A DNA stretch of 12,602 bases from Aquificota bacterium (GTDB lineage Bacteria > Aquificota > Aquificia > Aquificales > Hydrogenothermaceae): NCBI GenBank assembly GCA_013153235.1, contig JAADEU010000106.1:1-12602 (forward strand), given 5' to 3'. Positions 5,316 through 12,189 of this stretch are shown here, piece after piece (positions within the stretch are counted from its first letter, which is position 1; each line of letters starts with the position of its first letter). The translations under genes and the position numbers were made by a program. The notes under the pieces were generated by a model that was not told where the DNA came from, searched no databases, and worked only from the letters and a program-made list of their open reading frames with translations.

Positions 5316-5696
5316 ATGATAAGAAGAGGAACATACCTTAATACAGCGGACAACTCAGGTGCAAAAAGAGTACAGTGTATAGGAATACCTAAAAAAGTAA
5401 ACTTCGGAAAACAGACAGACTTTGCCACACTGGGAGATGTTATCACTGTAACGGTTAAGGATGCTCTCCCAAACGGCACAGCCAAAAAAGGAAAGGTTTA
5501 CAAGGCTGTTGTTGTCAGAACAGCCAAAGAGGTTGGAAGACCAGACGGTAGCTACATAAAATTTGATGACAACGCTGTAGTTCTGCTTAATAACAACCTT
5601 GAACCACTTGGAACCCGTATTCTTGGTCCAGTTGCAAGGGAAATCAGGGCTAAGGGATTTTACAGAATAGTTTCTTTAGCACCGGAGGTAATATAA
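5316..5696 (+). CDS. rplN: 50S ribosomal protein L14
   Basis: The product has 126 residues from this ATG (E. coli 123). It shows MIRRGTYLNTADNSGAKRVQ, where YLNTADNSGA is the L14 N-terminal hallmark, VKDALPNG with the following lysines, and GTRILGPVAREIR at 99-111. L14 is a small beta-barrel at the subunit interface that forms bridges with the 30S and is the docking site of the silencing factor RsfS. The frame stays open upstream to a TTG at 5259. The added 19 residues are not L14-like, so the ATG is chosen. It is the first gene of the spc cluster and follows the 88-base gap with the candidate promoter and hairpin. Confidence 0.97.
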   Translation: MIRRGTYLNTADNSGAKRVQCIGIPKKVNFGKQTDFATLGDVITVTVKDALPNGTAKKGKVYKAVVVRTAKEVGRPDGSYIKFDDNAVVLLNNNLEPLGTRILGPVAREIRAKGFYRIVSLAPEVI

Positions 5697-5699
5697 AAA

Positions 5700-6065
5700 A
5701 TGGTTAAAACAAAACTCAAAAAAGGCGACACCGTAATAGTCATAGCCGGAAAAGAAAAAGGAAAAACAGGAAAGATAAAGCAGATAATAAGAAACAGTGA
5801 CCCTAACAAGGTAAGGGTTGTGATTGAAGGTGTAAACATCGGTAAAATACACCTGAAACATATTGAAGGTGTTCAGGAAGGAGGAATCGTTGAGATAGAA
5901 AGACCTATCCATATCTCAAATGTTATGTACTACGACGAGAAAACCGGTCAGAGGGTAAGGATAGGTATAAGAATAAGAGAAGAAGGCGACAGAATAATCA
6001 AAGAAAGATTCAATAAAAAAACCGGTGAAACAATAGACGTTATCTGGGAAAAAGAAAAAAAGTAA
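5700..6065 (+). CDS. rplX: 50S ribosomal protein L24
   Basis: The N-terminal KOW domain is clear: KKGDTVIVIAGKEKGKTGKI at residues 7-26. GGIVEIERPIHISNVM at 61-76 is the L24 core. At 121 residues it is longer than E. coli L24 (104), mainly through a charged C-terminal part with GDRIIKERFNKKTGE and a Lys/Glu tail. L24 starts 50S assembly by binding the 5' domain of 23S rRNA. The ATG is 3 bases after the rplN stop. GGAGGT at 5684-5689, inside the last rplN codons, is the ribosome binding site with 10 bases of spacing. Confidence 0.97.
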   Translation: MVKTKLKKGDTVIVIAGKEKGKTGKIKQIIRNSDPNKVRVVIEGVNIGKIHLKHIEGVQEGGIVEIERPIHISNVMYYDEKTGQRVRIGIRIREEGDRIIKERFNKKTGETIDVIWEKEKK

Positions 6066-6078
6066 GAGGTAGAAGATA

Positions 6079-6639
6079 ATGGCCGTTGCAGAAAGGTATA
6101 TACCAAGATTAAGAAAGAAATACGAAGAGGAAGTGGCTCCAAAACTGATGGAGAGATTTGGATACAAGTCCCCGATGCAGATACCGAGAATCAAGAAAAT
6201 CGTTGTTAACATGGGTGTTGGTGAGGCTGTTCAGGACATCAAACAGCTGGACAGGGCTGTTGAGGACCTGATGGCCATCACAGGCCAGAGACCTGAAATC
6301 AGAAGGGCAAAGAAATCGGAGGCTGGATTCAAACTCAGAAGGGGACTGCCTGTTGGAGCAAGGGTAACCCTGAGAAAGGAAAGAATGTGGGACTTCCTGG
6401 ATAAACTGATATCTGTAGCCCTTCCAAGGGTAAGGGACTTCAGGGGTCTGAACCCTATGTCATTTGACGGAAGGGGTAACTACGCATTTGGAATCTCTGA
6501 ACAGATTATCTTCCCTGAGATTGATTACGACAAAGTGGACAGAATCAGAGGTATGGACATAATCATAGAAACCTCTGCTGAAACAGATGAAGAAGCCAGG
6601 TATCTCCTTGCATTACTTGGACTGCCAATAAGAGGATAG
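6079..6639 (+). CDS. rplE: 50S ribosomal protein L5
   Basis: The 186-residue product has normal L5 length (E. coli 179). It has IPRIKKIVVNMGVGEA (35-50), ITGQRPEIRRAKKSEAGFKL (67-86) with RRGLPVG following, MWDFLDKL, and FPEIDYDKV. The basic loop around 74-93 contacts the P-site tRNA, and L5 itself binds 5S rRNA in the central protuberance along with L18. In E. coli, S8 represses spc translation through a site at the start of rplE. I could not recognise a comparable helix here by eye. The ATG follows AAGAGGTAGAAG with a normal gap of 13 bases from rplX. Confidence 0.98.
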   Translation: MAVAERYIPRLRKKYEEEVAPKLMERFGYKSPMQIPRIKKIVVNMGVGEAVQDIKQLDRAVEDLMAITGQRPEIRRAKKSEAGFKLRRGLPVGARVTLRKERMWDFLDKLISVALPRVRDFRGLNPMSFDGRGNYAFGISEQIIFPEIDYDKVDRIRGMDIIIETSAETDEEARYLLALLGLPIRG

Positions 6640-6653
6640 GAGGAAAATAAGAT

Positions 6654-6842
6654 ATGGCACGTAAATGTTTAATAGCAAAATCTTTCTTAAAGGAACCAAA
6701 ATACAAAACAAGAAAGCACTCAAGATGTCCTATATGTGGAAGACCAAGAGGATACCTGAGACAGTTTAACATGTGCAGAATATGCTTTAGAGAAAGAGCC
6801 CTCAGAGGCGAAATCCCAGGCGTTAAAAAAGCCAGCTGGTAA
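6654..6842 (+). CDS. rpsN: 30S ribosomal protein S14, zinc-binding type
   Basis: The 62-residue product is the short, zinc-binding form of S14. Cys25 and Cys28 (RCPICGRP) and Cys41 and Cys44 (MCRICF) give the CX2C-X12-CX2C zinc knuckle. ALRGEIPGVKKASW is the standard C-terminus. S14 helps assemble the 30S head with S3 and S10. Some bacteria carry instead a longer, cysteine-free S14 used under zinc shortage; no such copy is in this window. The ATG has AGGAGG 10 bases upstream, and the gene stands between rplE and rpsH as usual. Confidence 0.98.
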   Translation: MARKCLIAKSFLKEPKYKTRKHSRCPICGRPRGYLRQFNMCRICFRERALRGEIPGVKKASW

Positions 6843-6856
6843 GGAGGCAAAAGAAG

Positions 6857-7267
6857 ATGATAGTTGACCCAATTGCAGATATGCTTGCAAGAATCAATAA
6901 CGCAATAAAAGCCAGAAAGAGTGAGGTGTACATCCCCCACTCAAAAATCAAAGAAAAAATAGCGGAAATTCTCAAAAGGGAAGGATACATAGAGGACTAC
7001 ACAGTATCCGAGGAAAATAAAAAAGGAAACCAGGGCACACTGATAATAAAACTGAAATACCTTGGTCCAAGGAACACAAAACCTGTTATCCAGGGTCTCA
7101 GAAGGGTATCAAAGCCAGGTCTGAGGAAATACACAGATGTTAAAAATATACCTTACGTCAGGAAAGGACTTGGAATAGCGATACTATCCACAAACAAAGG
7201 TATCCTCACAGACGCAGAAGCAAGAAAAGAAAAAGTAGGCGGAGAAATTCTCTGTTATATCTGGTAA
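6857..7267 (+). CDS. rpsH: 30S ribosomal protein S8
   Basis: The 136-residue product starts with DPIADMLARINNAIKARK (4-21) and ends with the S8 signature GIAILSTNKGILTDAEARK plus GGEILCYIW. S8 is a primary 16S-binding protein of the 30S platform. In E. coli it is the translational repressor of the spc operon. The C-terminal half carries the conserved STNKG loop that contacts rRNA helix 21, so RNA-binding competence looks intact. AAGGAGG lies just upstream of the ATG at 6857, and the rpsN stop is 14 bases before it. Confidence 0.98.
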   Translation: MIVDPIADMLARINNAIKARKSEVYIPHSKIKEKIAEILKREGYIEDYTVSEENKKGNQGTLIIKLKYLGPRNTKPVIQGLRRVSKPGLRKYTDVKNIPYVRKGLGIAILSTNKGILTDAEARKEKVGGEILCYIW

Positions 7268-7287
7268 TAAAAAAGGAGGCATTATAA

Positions 7288-7830
7288 ATGTCAAGGATTG
7301 GTAAAAAGCCTATTGACATACCAAACGGCGTTCAGGTTACAGTTGACGAAAACAACCATGTGGTTGTAAAAGGACCAAAAGGGCAGCTTGAAGGGGACTT
7401 TAATAAAGACCTGAAAATAAAAATTGAAAACAATCAGATAATAGTTGAAAGGCCAAACGACTCAGCATTTATGAGGGCAATCCACGGGACAACAAGGGCC
7501 CTTATAGCCAACATGGTAAAGGGTGTTACAGAAGGATTTACGGTGGAACTTGAAATAGTGGGTATCGGTTACAGGGCCCAGATGAAAGGAAAGACCCTGG
7601 AGCTCCAGCTTGGATACTCACACCCTGTTGTGTACGAACCTCCAGCAGACATCCAGATTGCCGTTGATGGAAACATAATCAAGGTTTCCGGAATTGACAA
7701 ACAGAAGGTAGGTCAGGTTGCCGCTGAAATCAGAGACTTCAGAAAACCAGACCCATACAAGGGTAAAGGTATCAGATACAAAGGTGAAGTACTCAAACTC
7801 AAACCTGGAAAATCCGTTGGTAAAAAATAA
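7288..7830 (+). CDS. rplF: 50S ribosomal protein L6
   Basis: The 180-residue product has two repeated L6 domains. It starts MSRIGKKPIDIPNGVQV, has GTTRALIANMVKGV at 67-80 closing the first domain, VGIGYRAQMKGKTLELQLGY (91-110), and the C-terminal signature PDPYKGKGIRYKGE at 154-167. L6 binds the sarcin-ricin and GTPase-associated region of the 50S and joins late in assembly. The ATG follows AAAAAGGAGGCATTATAA, a strong ribosome binding site. The next gap of 23 bases before rplR has no terminator. Confidence 0.98.
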   Translation: MSRIGKKPIDIPNGVQVTVDENNHVVVKGPKGQLEGDFNKDLKIKIENNQIIVERPNDSAFMRAIHGTTRALIANMVKGVTEGFTVELEIVGIGYRAQMKGKTLELQLGYSHPVVYEPPADIQIAVDGNIIKVSGIDKQKVGQVAAEIRDFRKPDPYKGKGIRYKGEVLKLKPGKSVGKK

Positions 7831-7853
7831 ATCCCTTTAAGAGGAGTAAGTAA

Positions 7854-8225
7854 ATGGCGGTAAAAACAAGAAGACAGAAAAGGATAATAAGACATAAAAG
7901 AATCAGAAAAAAGGTTTTTGGAACACCGGAAAGACCAAGAATGGCTTTCTTTAAGAGCCTCCATAACCTGTACGTCCAGATAATAGATGATGAATCTGGA
8001 AGAACCCTTGTCAGCGCCTCAACAATTGATAAGGACTTTGTGGAGAAATATGGAGTCAGAGGCGGAAAAAATATAGAAATGGCTAAAAAACTTGGAGAAT
8101 TCATAGCTGAAAAAGCCCTTGCAAAGGGCATTGAAAATGTTGTTTTTGATAGAGGTGGTTTTATCTACCACGGAAAAGTTAAAGCCTTTGCTGAAGCAGC
8201 AAGGGAAAAAGGACTAAAATTCTAA
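7854..8225 (+). CDS. rplR: 50S ribosomal protein L18
   Basis: The 123-residue product has a very basic N-terminal arm (about 10 Arg/Lys in the first 20 residues) that binds 5S rRNA. It is followed by GTPERPRMAFFKSLHNLYVQ (23-42) and the terminal signature FDRGGFIYHGKVKAFAEAAR with EKGL. L18 carries 5S rRNA into the central protuberance with L5. The ATG follows AAGAGGAGTAAGTAA. Length is close to the family norm (E. coli 117). A small inverted repeat, GCCCTT-GCA-AAGGGC at 8115-8129, lies in its coding sequence and is not followed by a T-run. Confidence 0.98.
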   Translation: MAVKTRRQKRIIRHKRIRKKVFGTPERPRMAFFKSLHNLYVQIIDDESGRTLVSASTIDKDFVEKYGVRGGKNIEMAKKLGEFIAEKALAKGIENVVFDRGGFIYHGKVKAFAEAAREKGLKF

Positions 8226-8236
8226 GGAGTGAAAGT

Positions 8237-8821
8237 ATGGGAGCAAAGAGCATAGAGAGATTAATAGAGGAAAGACAGAAAGTCCAGCCAATAAATCCTG
8301 CAGAGCTTCAGCTTGAAGAAAAGGTGGTTGAAATCAGAAGAACAACAAGGGTTGTTGAGGGTGGTAGAAGGTTCTCATTTTCAACACTGGCTGTTGTTGG
8401 GGACAGAAACGGCCATGTTGGATTTGGTCACGGAAAGGCAAATGAGGTTCCACCTTCAATCGCAAAGGCAATTGCAGATGCTAAAAAGCATCTGATAAAG
8501 GTTCCTCTGATAGAAGGAACAATACCACACGATGTTATCGGTGAATACGAATCTGCCGTTGTACTCCTCAAACCTGCCAGAAGGGGTACCGGTGTTGTGG
8601 CAGGTGGACCTGTAAGACCTGTTCTTGAACTCCTTGGTGTTACTGATATACTTACGAAGATAATCAGCAGAACAACCAACCCGAACAACATCGTAAGAGC
8701 GGTATTTGATGCACTTCTGAAGGTAAGGTCCCCTGAAGATGTTGCAAAAATCAGAGGGGTTGATGAAGAAAAAATAAGAAAGAACTACAAAATCTATGCA
8801 TCTTCTCCAATAGTTAAGTAG
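8237..8821 (+). CDS. rpsE: 30S ribosomal protein S5
   Basis: The core begins with VEGGRRFSFSTLAVVGDRNG at 40-59 and continues VGFGHGKANEVPPSIAKAI, the double-stranded-RNA-binding-like signature. GTGVVAGGPVR (117-127) and TTNPNNIVRAVFDAL follow. S5 forms the mRNA entry site with S3 and S4 and affects decoding accuracy. At 194 residues it exceeds E. coli S5 (167), with an extra N-terminal stretch of about 16 residues (SIERLIEERQKVQPINPAEL) and a longer C-terminus. The ATG has AAGGAGTGAAAG upstream, only 11 bases after rplR. An internal in-frame ATG is absent from the N-terminal part, so the longer start is well supported. Confidence 0.98.
   Translation: MGAKSIERLIEERQKVQPINPAELQLEEKVVEIRRTTRVVEGGRRFSFSTLAVVGDRNGHVGFGHGKANEVPPSIAKAIADAKKHLIKVPLIEGTIPHDVIGEYESAVVLLKPARRGTGVVAGGPVRPVLELLGVTDILTKIISRTTNPNNIVRAVFDALLKVRSPEDVAKIRGVDEEKIRKNYKIYASSPIVK
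8475..8494 (+). other. Perfect 8-bp inverted repeat with AAAA loop inside rpsE
   Basis: CAGATGCT (8475-8482), AAAA (8483-8486) and AGCATCTG (8487-8494) form an uninterrupted 8-bp stem with a tetraloop. It lies in codons 80-86 of S5 (ADAKKHL). Downstream sequence is not T-rich, so it is not an intrinsic terminator. Function is unknown. Confidence 0.45.
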
Positions 8822-8830
8822 GAGGAAAAA

Positions 8831-9010
8831 ATGAAAATAAAAGTAAAACTGGTTAGAGGACTTGCAGGGAAGAGGAAAGACCAGATACAGGCTGTAAAAT
8901 CCCTGGGTCTCAAAAAGATAAATGATGAGAGAATCCTTGAGAAAAACCCAATGGTACTGGGTAATATCAGAAAGGCACATCACCTTATACAAGTGGAGGA
9001 AGTAGAATAA
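8831..9010 (+). CDS. rpmD: 50S ribosomal protein L30
   Basis: This 59-residue gene sits exactly where L30 is expected, between rpsE and rplO. It reads MKIKVKLVRGLAGKRKDQIQ, then AVKSLGLKKINDERILEKNP and MVLGNIRKAHHLIQVEEVE. The LVRGLAGKRKDQ, LGLKKIN and NIRKAHHLIQVEE motifs are typical of bacterial L30. L30 is a small 50S protein bound near 5S rRNA and domain II of 23S rRNA; it is dispensable in some bacteria but present here. GGAGGAAAAA runs directly into the ATG. The TAA overlaps the rplO ATG by one base (TAATG), and GGAGG in the last codons serves rplO. Confidence 0.97.
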   Translation: MKIKVKLVRGLAGKRKDQIQAVKSLGLKKINDERILEKNPMVLGNIRKAHHLIQVEEVE

Positions 9011-9462
9011 TGGGTATAAAACTGCACGAGCTCAGACCATCTGAAGGTGCTACCCACAGAAAAAAGAGGGTGGGTAGAGGTATAGGTTCAGGACACGGAA
9101 AGACAGCCGGAAGGGGTCATAAAGGACAGAAATCCAGAAGGGGATATGGAGACCTTCCTGCATTCTTTGAAGGTGGACAGACTCCATTTATCATGAGAAT
9201 ACCAAAGAGGGGTTTTAAAAGTCCTAACAGAAAAGAGTACGAAATCGTTAATCTGAAAACCCTTGAGGAAAGATTTGAGGCTAACGCAGAGGTTACACCT
9301 GAGATTCTCAGGGAGATGAGGATAATCCACTGTACAGAGGCTGTTAAGATTTTAGGTGATGGGGAGCTGACAAAGCCACTTAAAGTTAAGGCTCATAAAT
9401 TCTCAAAATCTGCTGAAGAAAAAATAAAGGCAGCAGGCGGAAGCTGTGAGATAATTGAATAA
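9010..9462 (+). CDS. rplO: 50S ribosomal protein L15
   Basis: The 150-residue product has L15's long basic N-terminal tail: RVGRGIGSGHGKTAGRGHKG at 20-39, then QKSRRGY and FEGGQTPFIMRIPKRGFKSP (53-72). This tail threads into 23S rRNA domain II. The C-terminal half (ILGDGELTKPLKVKAHKFSK and SAEEKIKAAGG) is the L18e/L15 fold. L15 is a mid-to-late 50S assembly protein. The ATG overlaps the rpmD stop by one base. After the stop comes a 25-base gap holding only the secY ribosome binding site. Confidence 0.98.
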   Translation: MGIKLHELRPSEGATHRKKRVGRGIGSGHGKTAGRGHKGQKSRRGYGDLPAFFEGGQTPFIMRIPKRGFKSPNRKEYEIVNLKTLEERFEANAEVTPEILREMRIIHCTEAVKILGDGELTKPLKVKAHKFSKSAEEKIKAAGGSCEIIE

Positions 9463-9473
9463 CTTATCCTGTT

Positions 9474-9480
9474 AGAGAGG
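9474..9480 (+). promoter_or_regulatory. Ribosome binding site supporting the secY TTG start
   Basis: AGAGAGG lies 7 bases before the TTG at 9488. No in-frame ATG occurs until the codon for Met24, inside the first membrane segment, so the TTG is the only credible start. Confidence 0.8.
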
Positions 9481-9487
9481 GCTATTA

Positions 9488-10780
9488 TTGATTGAAAAAA
9501 TAAAGAATATACTGGAGATACAGGATTTAAGGAAAAGAATCCTGTACACCCTGATTATGTTCGCTGTATACAGGCTGGGGACGCACATACCCGTTCCCGG
9601 CGTTGATTCTGAAACACTTGCCCATTACTTCAATGCCGCTGGGGGAGCGCTCTTTAATATATACAACCTTTTCTCCGGTGGAGCTCTTGGGAGACTTTCC
9701 GTATTTGCCCTGGGGATAATGCCCTACATATCCGCTGCCATTATAATGCAGCTTCTCACCGCTGTTATTCCTACACTTGAGAGGTACCAGAAAGAAGAGG
9801 GCGAGTACGGAAGGTGGAAGATTTCCCAGTACACCAGATATCTGACAATAGCCATAGCCGCCTTCCAGTCATTTGCACTTGCAACCTGGATTAGCAATAT
9901 CACAACAGAAACCGGCCAGCATCTGATTTCACTTTCACCATTCGTATTTGTATTTATGACAACCGTTATCATCACCACAGGTGTTGTTTTCCTGATGTGG
10001 ATAGGTGAGAGAATCACCGAATTTGGTATTGGAAACGGTATATCAATGCTGATTCTTGCAAGTATCGTTGCAGGTATTCCAAATGCAATCATATCCACAT
10101 ATGAGCAGCTGAAAGTCGGAGAGCTTTCGGTATTCAAAGTTGGAACCGCAATTGTTGTGATAATAGTTGTTGTTGCAGGGATTATCTACATACAGGAAGC
10201 GGAAAGAAGAATCCCCATTAACTATGCAAGGAGAAACATAGGTGCTTTAGGTGAAACAGCAACCTACATACCATTCAAACTGAACCCTGCCGGTGTTATC
10301 CCAATCATATTTGCAGTGGCCATACTGATGTTCCCTGCCACCATTGCCCAGATGTTTGTTGAACAGAGTCATATAGCAAGGGTGATAGTTGATATATTAT
10401 CGCCACAGAGTTATGTGTACTTTCTGATATACGTGGCGTTAATCATATTCTTCTCTTATTTTTACACGGCAATACTTGTGAATCCCGTTGATATAGCCGA
10501 TAACCTGAGGAAAAGTGGGGCTTTTATCCCTGGTGTCAGGGCAGGAACACAGACAGCAGAATATCTTAACTCTGTTCTCACGAGAATAATATTCGTCGGT
10601 TCTATATTCCTGGCTGCCATTGCCGTTCTGCCGATGTTCCTTATAAAATGGCTTGATGTTCCGTTCTACTTTGGTGGTACCTCAGCATTAATCGTTGTTG
10701 TGGTGGCACTTGATACACTGCATCAGATAGAGGCCCACCTTGCAATGAAAAGGTACGAAGGATTTCTCAAAAGGAGTTAG
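9488..10780 (+). CDS. secY: Protein translocase subunit SecY (TTG start)
   Basis: The 430-residue product has the SecY length and about ten membrane helices. Helix 1 is LYTLIMFAVYRLGTHIPVPG (19-38). The plug and helix 2 region is GALGRLSVFALGIMPYISAA. MWIGERITEFGIGNGIS (170-186) is the first large signature. The cytosolic loops QEAERRIPINYARR (236-249) and RKSGAFIPGVRAGTQTAEYL (341-360) bind the ribosome and SecA. GGTSALIVVVVALDT (396-410) forms helix 10. SecY is the channel of the SecYEG complex in the cytoplasmic membrane. The TTG start at a membrane-protein gene may lower its output relative to the ribosomal genes around it. adk follows after 3 bases. Confidence 0.98.
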   Translation: MIEKIKNILEIQDLRKRILYTLIMFAVYRLGTHIPVPGVDSETLAHYFNAAGGALFNIYNLFSGGALGRLSVFALGIMPYISAAIIMQLLTAVIPTLERYQKEEGEYGRWKISQYTRYLTIAIAAFQSFALATWISNITTETGQHLISLSPFVFVFMTTVIITTGVVFLMWIGERITEFGIGNGISMLILASIVAGIPNAIISTYEQLKVGELSVFKVGTAIVVIIVVVAGIIYIQEAERRIPINYARRNIGALGETATYIPFKLNPAGVIPIIFAVAILMFPATIAQMFVEQSHIARVIVDILSPQSYVYFLIYVALIIFFSYFYTAILVNPVDIADNLRKSGAFIPGVRAGTQTAEYLNSVLTRIIFVGSIFLAAIAVLPMFLIKWLDVPFYFGGTSALIVVVVALDTLHQIEAHLAMKRYEGFLKRS

Positions 10781-10783
10781 GCC

Positions 10784-11407
10784 ATGGCAAAAACATATAT
10801 CTTCCTTGGACCTCCAGGGGCAGGTAAAGGAACCCAGGCCCAGAGGCTTGTTGAAGAAAGAGGTTTTGTTCAGATATCCACAGGTGATATCCTGAGGGAA
10901 GCGGTTAAACAGGGAACAGAGCTCGGGAAAAAGGCAAAAGAGTACATGGATGCCGGTAAACTGGTACCTGACGATATCATAATCGGGATAATAAAGGAGA
11001 AACTCCAGCAGCTTGAAGGAAAGGACATCATACTGGATGGATTTCCCAGGACAATACCCCAGGCAGAAGCCCTGGACAAGATGCTTCCTGAGGTTGGAAG
11101 ACAGCTTGACGGTGTAATTCTCTTTGATGTTCCTGATGAAGAGGTAATAAAGAGACTCTCAGGTAGAAGGGTGGACCCAAAAACAGGAAAGGTTTACCAC
11201 ATCATTTACAATCCTCCACCGGAAGGTGTTGAGGTCATCCAGAGGGATGACGACAGGGAGGAGGTAATCAGGAAAAGACTGGAAGTATACCACTCGCAGA
11301 CGGCACCCCTTATTGAATACTACAAAAAGCAGAATAAATTAATTGTCATTGATGCCACCAGGTCACCTGAGGAGGTTTACAGACAGCTCCTCTCTGTGAT
11401 AAAATAA
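10784..11407 (+). CDS. adk: Adenylate kinase
   Basis: The enzyme interconverts AMP + ATP and 2 ADP in the cytoplasm. The P-loop is GPPGAGKGTQA at residues 9-19. STGDILREA (32-40) and DGFPRTIPQAEAL (85-97) bind AMP. The LID domain (about 127-160) opens with GRRVDPKTGKVYHIIYNPPP and has RDDDREEVIRKRL. It has no cysteines, so this is the zinc-free LID type, and it is several residues shorter than the E. coli LID, which accounts for the 207-residue length (E. coli 214). The ATG follows AAGGAGTTAGGCC, with the ribosome binding site inside the end of secY. The secY-adk-map order is common in Gram-positive and Aquificota-type spc clusters. Confidence 0.98.
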   Translation: MAKTYIFLGPPGAGKGTQAQRLVEERGFVQISTGDILREAVKQGTELGKKAKEYMDAGKLVPDDIIIGIIKEKLQQLEGKDIILDGFPRTIPQAEALDKMLPEVGRQLDGVILFDVPDEEVIKRLSGRRVDPKTGKVYHIIYNPPPEGVEVIQRDDDREEVIRKRLEVYHSQTAPLIEYYKKQNKLIVIDATRSPEEVYRQLLSVIK

Positions 11408-11419
11408 TAGTTTGTCAAA

Positions 11420-12181
11420 ATGATTGAATTAAAAACCAGGGAAGATATAGAAAAGTTAAGAAAAGCGAATAAGATAGTTGCAGAAATACTCCAGATTATT
11501 AAGGAAGAAACGAAAGCCGGAATGACCGGTGTTGACCTTGATGAGATTGCCAGAAGGGAAGCTGAGAAGAGGAACGTAAAACCTGCATTTTTAGGACTTT
11601 ACGGTTTTCCTGCTGCGCTGTGTGTTTCAATAAATGAAGAGATAGTTCATGGAATACCTAAAAAGAATAGGGTTTTAAAAGAAGGGGATATCGTTAGTAT
11701 AGATTTTGGTGTTGTTTACGAAGGCTGGTACGGAGACGCTGCTATTTCCTACGTTGTTGGGGATAAGATAAGCGACAGGAAAAAGAGGCTCCTGGAAGGT
11801 GTTGAGAACGCACTGATGGCAGGTATAGAGCAGTGCGTACCGGGTAAAACGGTAAAAGATATCGCGGCTGCTATAGAAGGCACGTTGGAGGCCTACCGAC
11901 TGGCCCCTATATGTGATTACGGGGGTCATGGAATAGGGCGTAAGCCCCATGAAGAGCCACACGTATCAAACTGTGTGGCAAATGCAGAAAATGTTTTACT
12001 GAGGCCAGGAATGGTTCTTGCTATAGAACCGATGGCCACCCTTGGTAGAAGGAAGAACTTCTACCGGAAATTGAAGGATGGATGGACCGTAGTGTCCAAG
12101 GAAAAGGCACTGGCTGCCCATTTTGAGCATTCGGTGGCTATAACTGAAGAAGGTCCAGACATACTTTCTAAACTGGATTAG
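11420..12181 (+). CDS. map: Methionine aminopeptidase, type I
   Basis: The enzyme removes the initiator Met from nascent proteins at the ribosome exit. The 253-residue length fits type Ia. The five metal ligands are visible: Asp95 (SIDFG), Asp106 (YGDAA), His170 (GGHGIG), Glu203 (AIEPM) and Glu236 (HFEHSVAIT). His77 in VHGIP and His177 in KPHEEP complete the active site. The start MIELKTREDIEKLRKANKI aligns well with E. coli Map; an in-frame TAG at 11408 bars anything longer. Unlike every other complete gene here, no Shine-Dalgarno sequence is seen upstream (AATAGTTTGTCAAAATG). It may depend on coupling to adk, whose stop is 12 bases away. Confidence 0.98.
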   Translation: MIELKTREDIEKLRKANKIVAEILQIIKEETKAGMTGVDLDEIARREAEKRNVKPAFLGLYGFPAALCVSINEEIVHGIPKKNRVLKEGDIVSIDFGVVYEGWYGDAAISYVVGDKISDRKKRLLEGVENALMAGIEQCVPGKTVKDIAAAIEGTLEAYRLAPICDYGGHGIGRKPHEEPHVSNCVANAENVLLRPGMVLAIEPMATLGRRKNFYRKLKDGWTVVSKEKALAAHFEHSVAITEEGPDILSKLD

Positions 12182-12189
12182 GAGAAAAG

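Noticed and set aside
6079..6110. S8 repressor site at the start of rplE, as in E. coli
   Set aside because: No helix resembling the S8 target in 16S rRNA helix 21 was recognisable by eye. A covariance search would be needed to settle it.
6269..6280. 12-base palindrome TGATGGCCATCA in rplE as an operator site
   Set aside because: It is inside conserved L5 coding sequence, far from any promoter. Short palindromes of this kind are expected by chance.
8115..8129. Hairpin GCCCTT-GCA-AAGGGC in rplR as a terminator
   Set aside because: The stem is short and the sequence after it is not a T-run. It lies in coding sequence and is within what chance allows.
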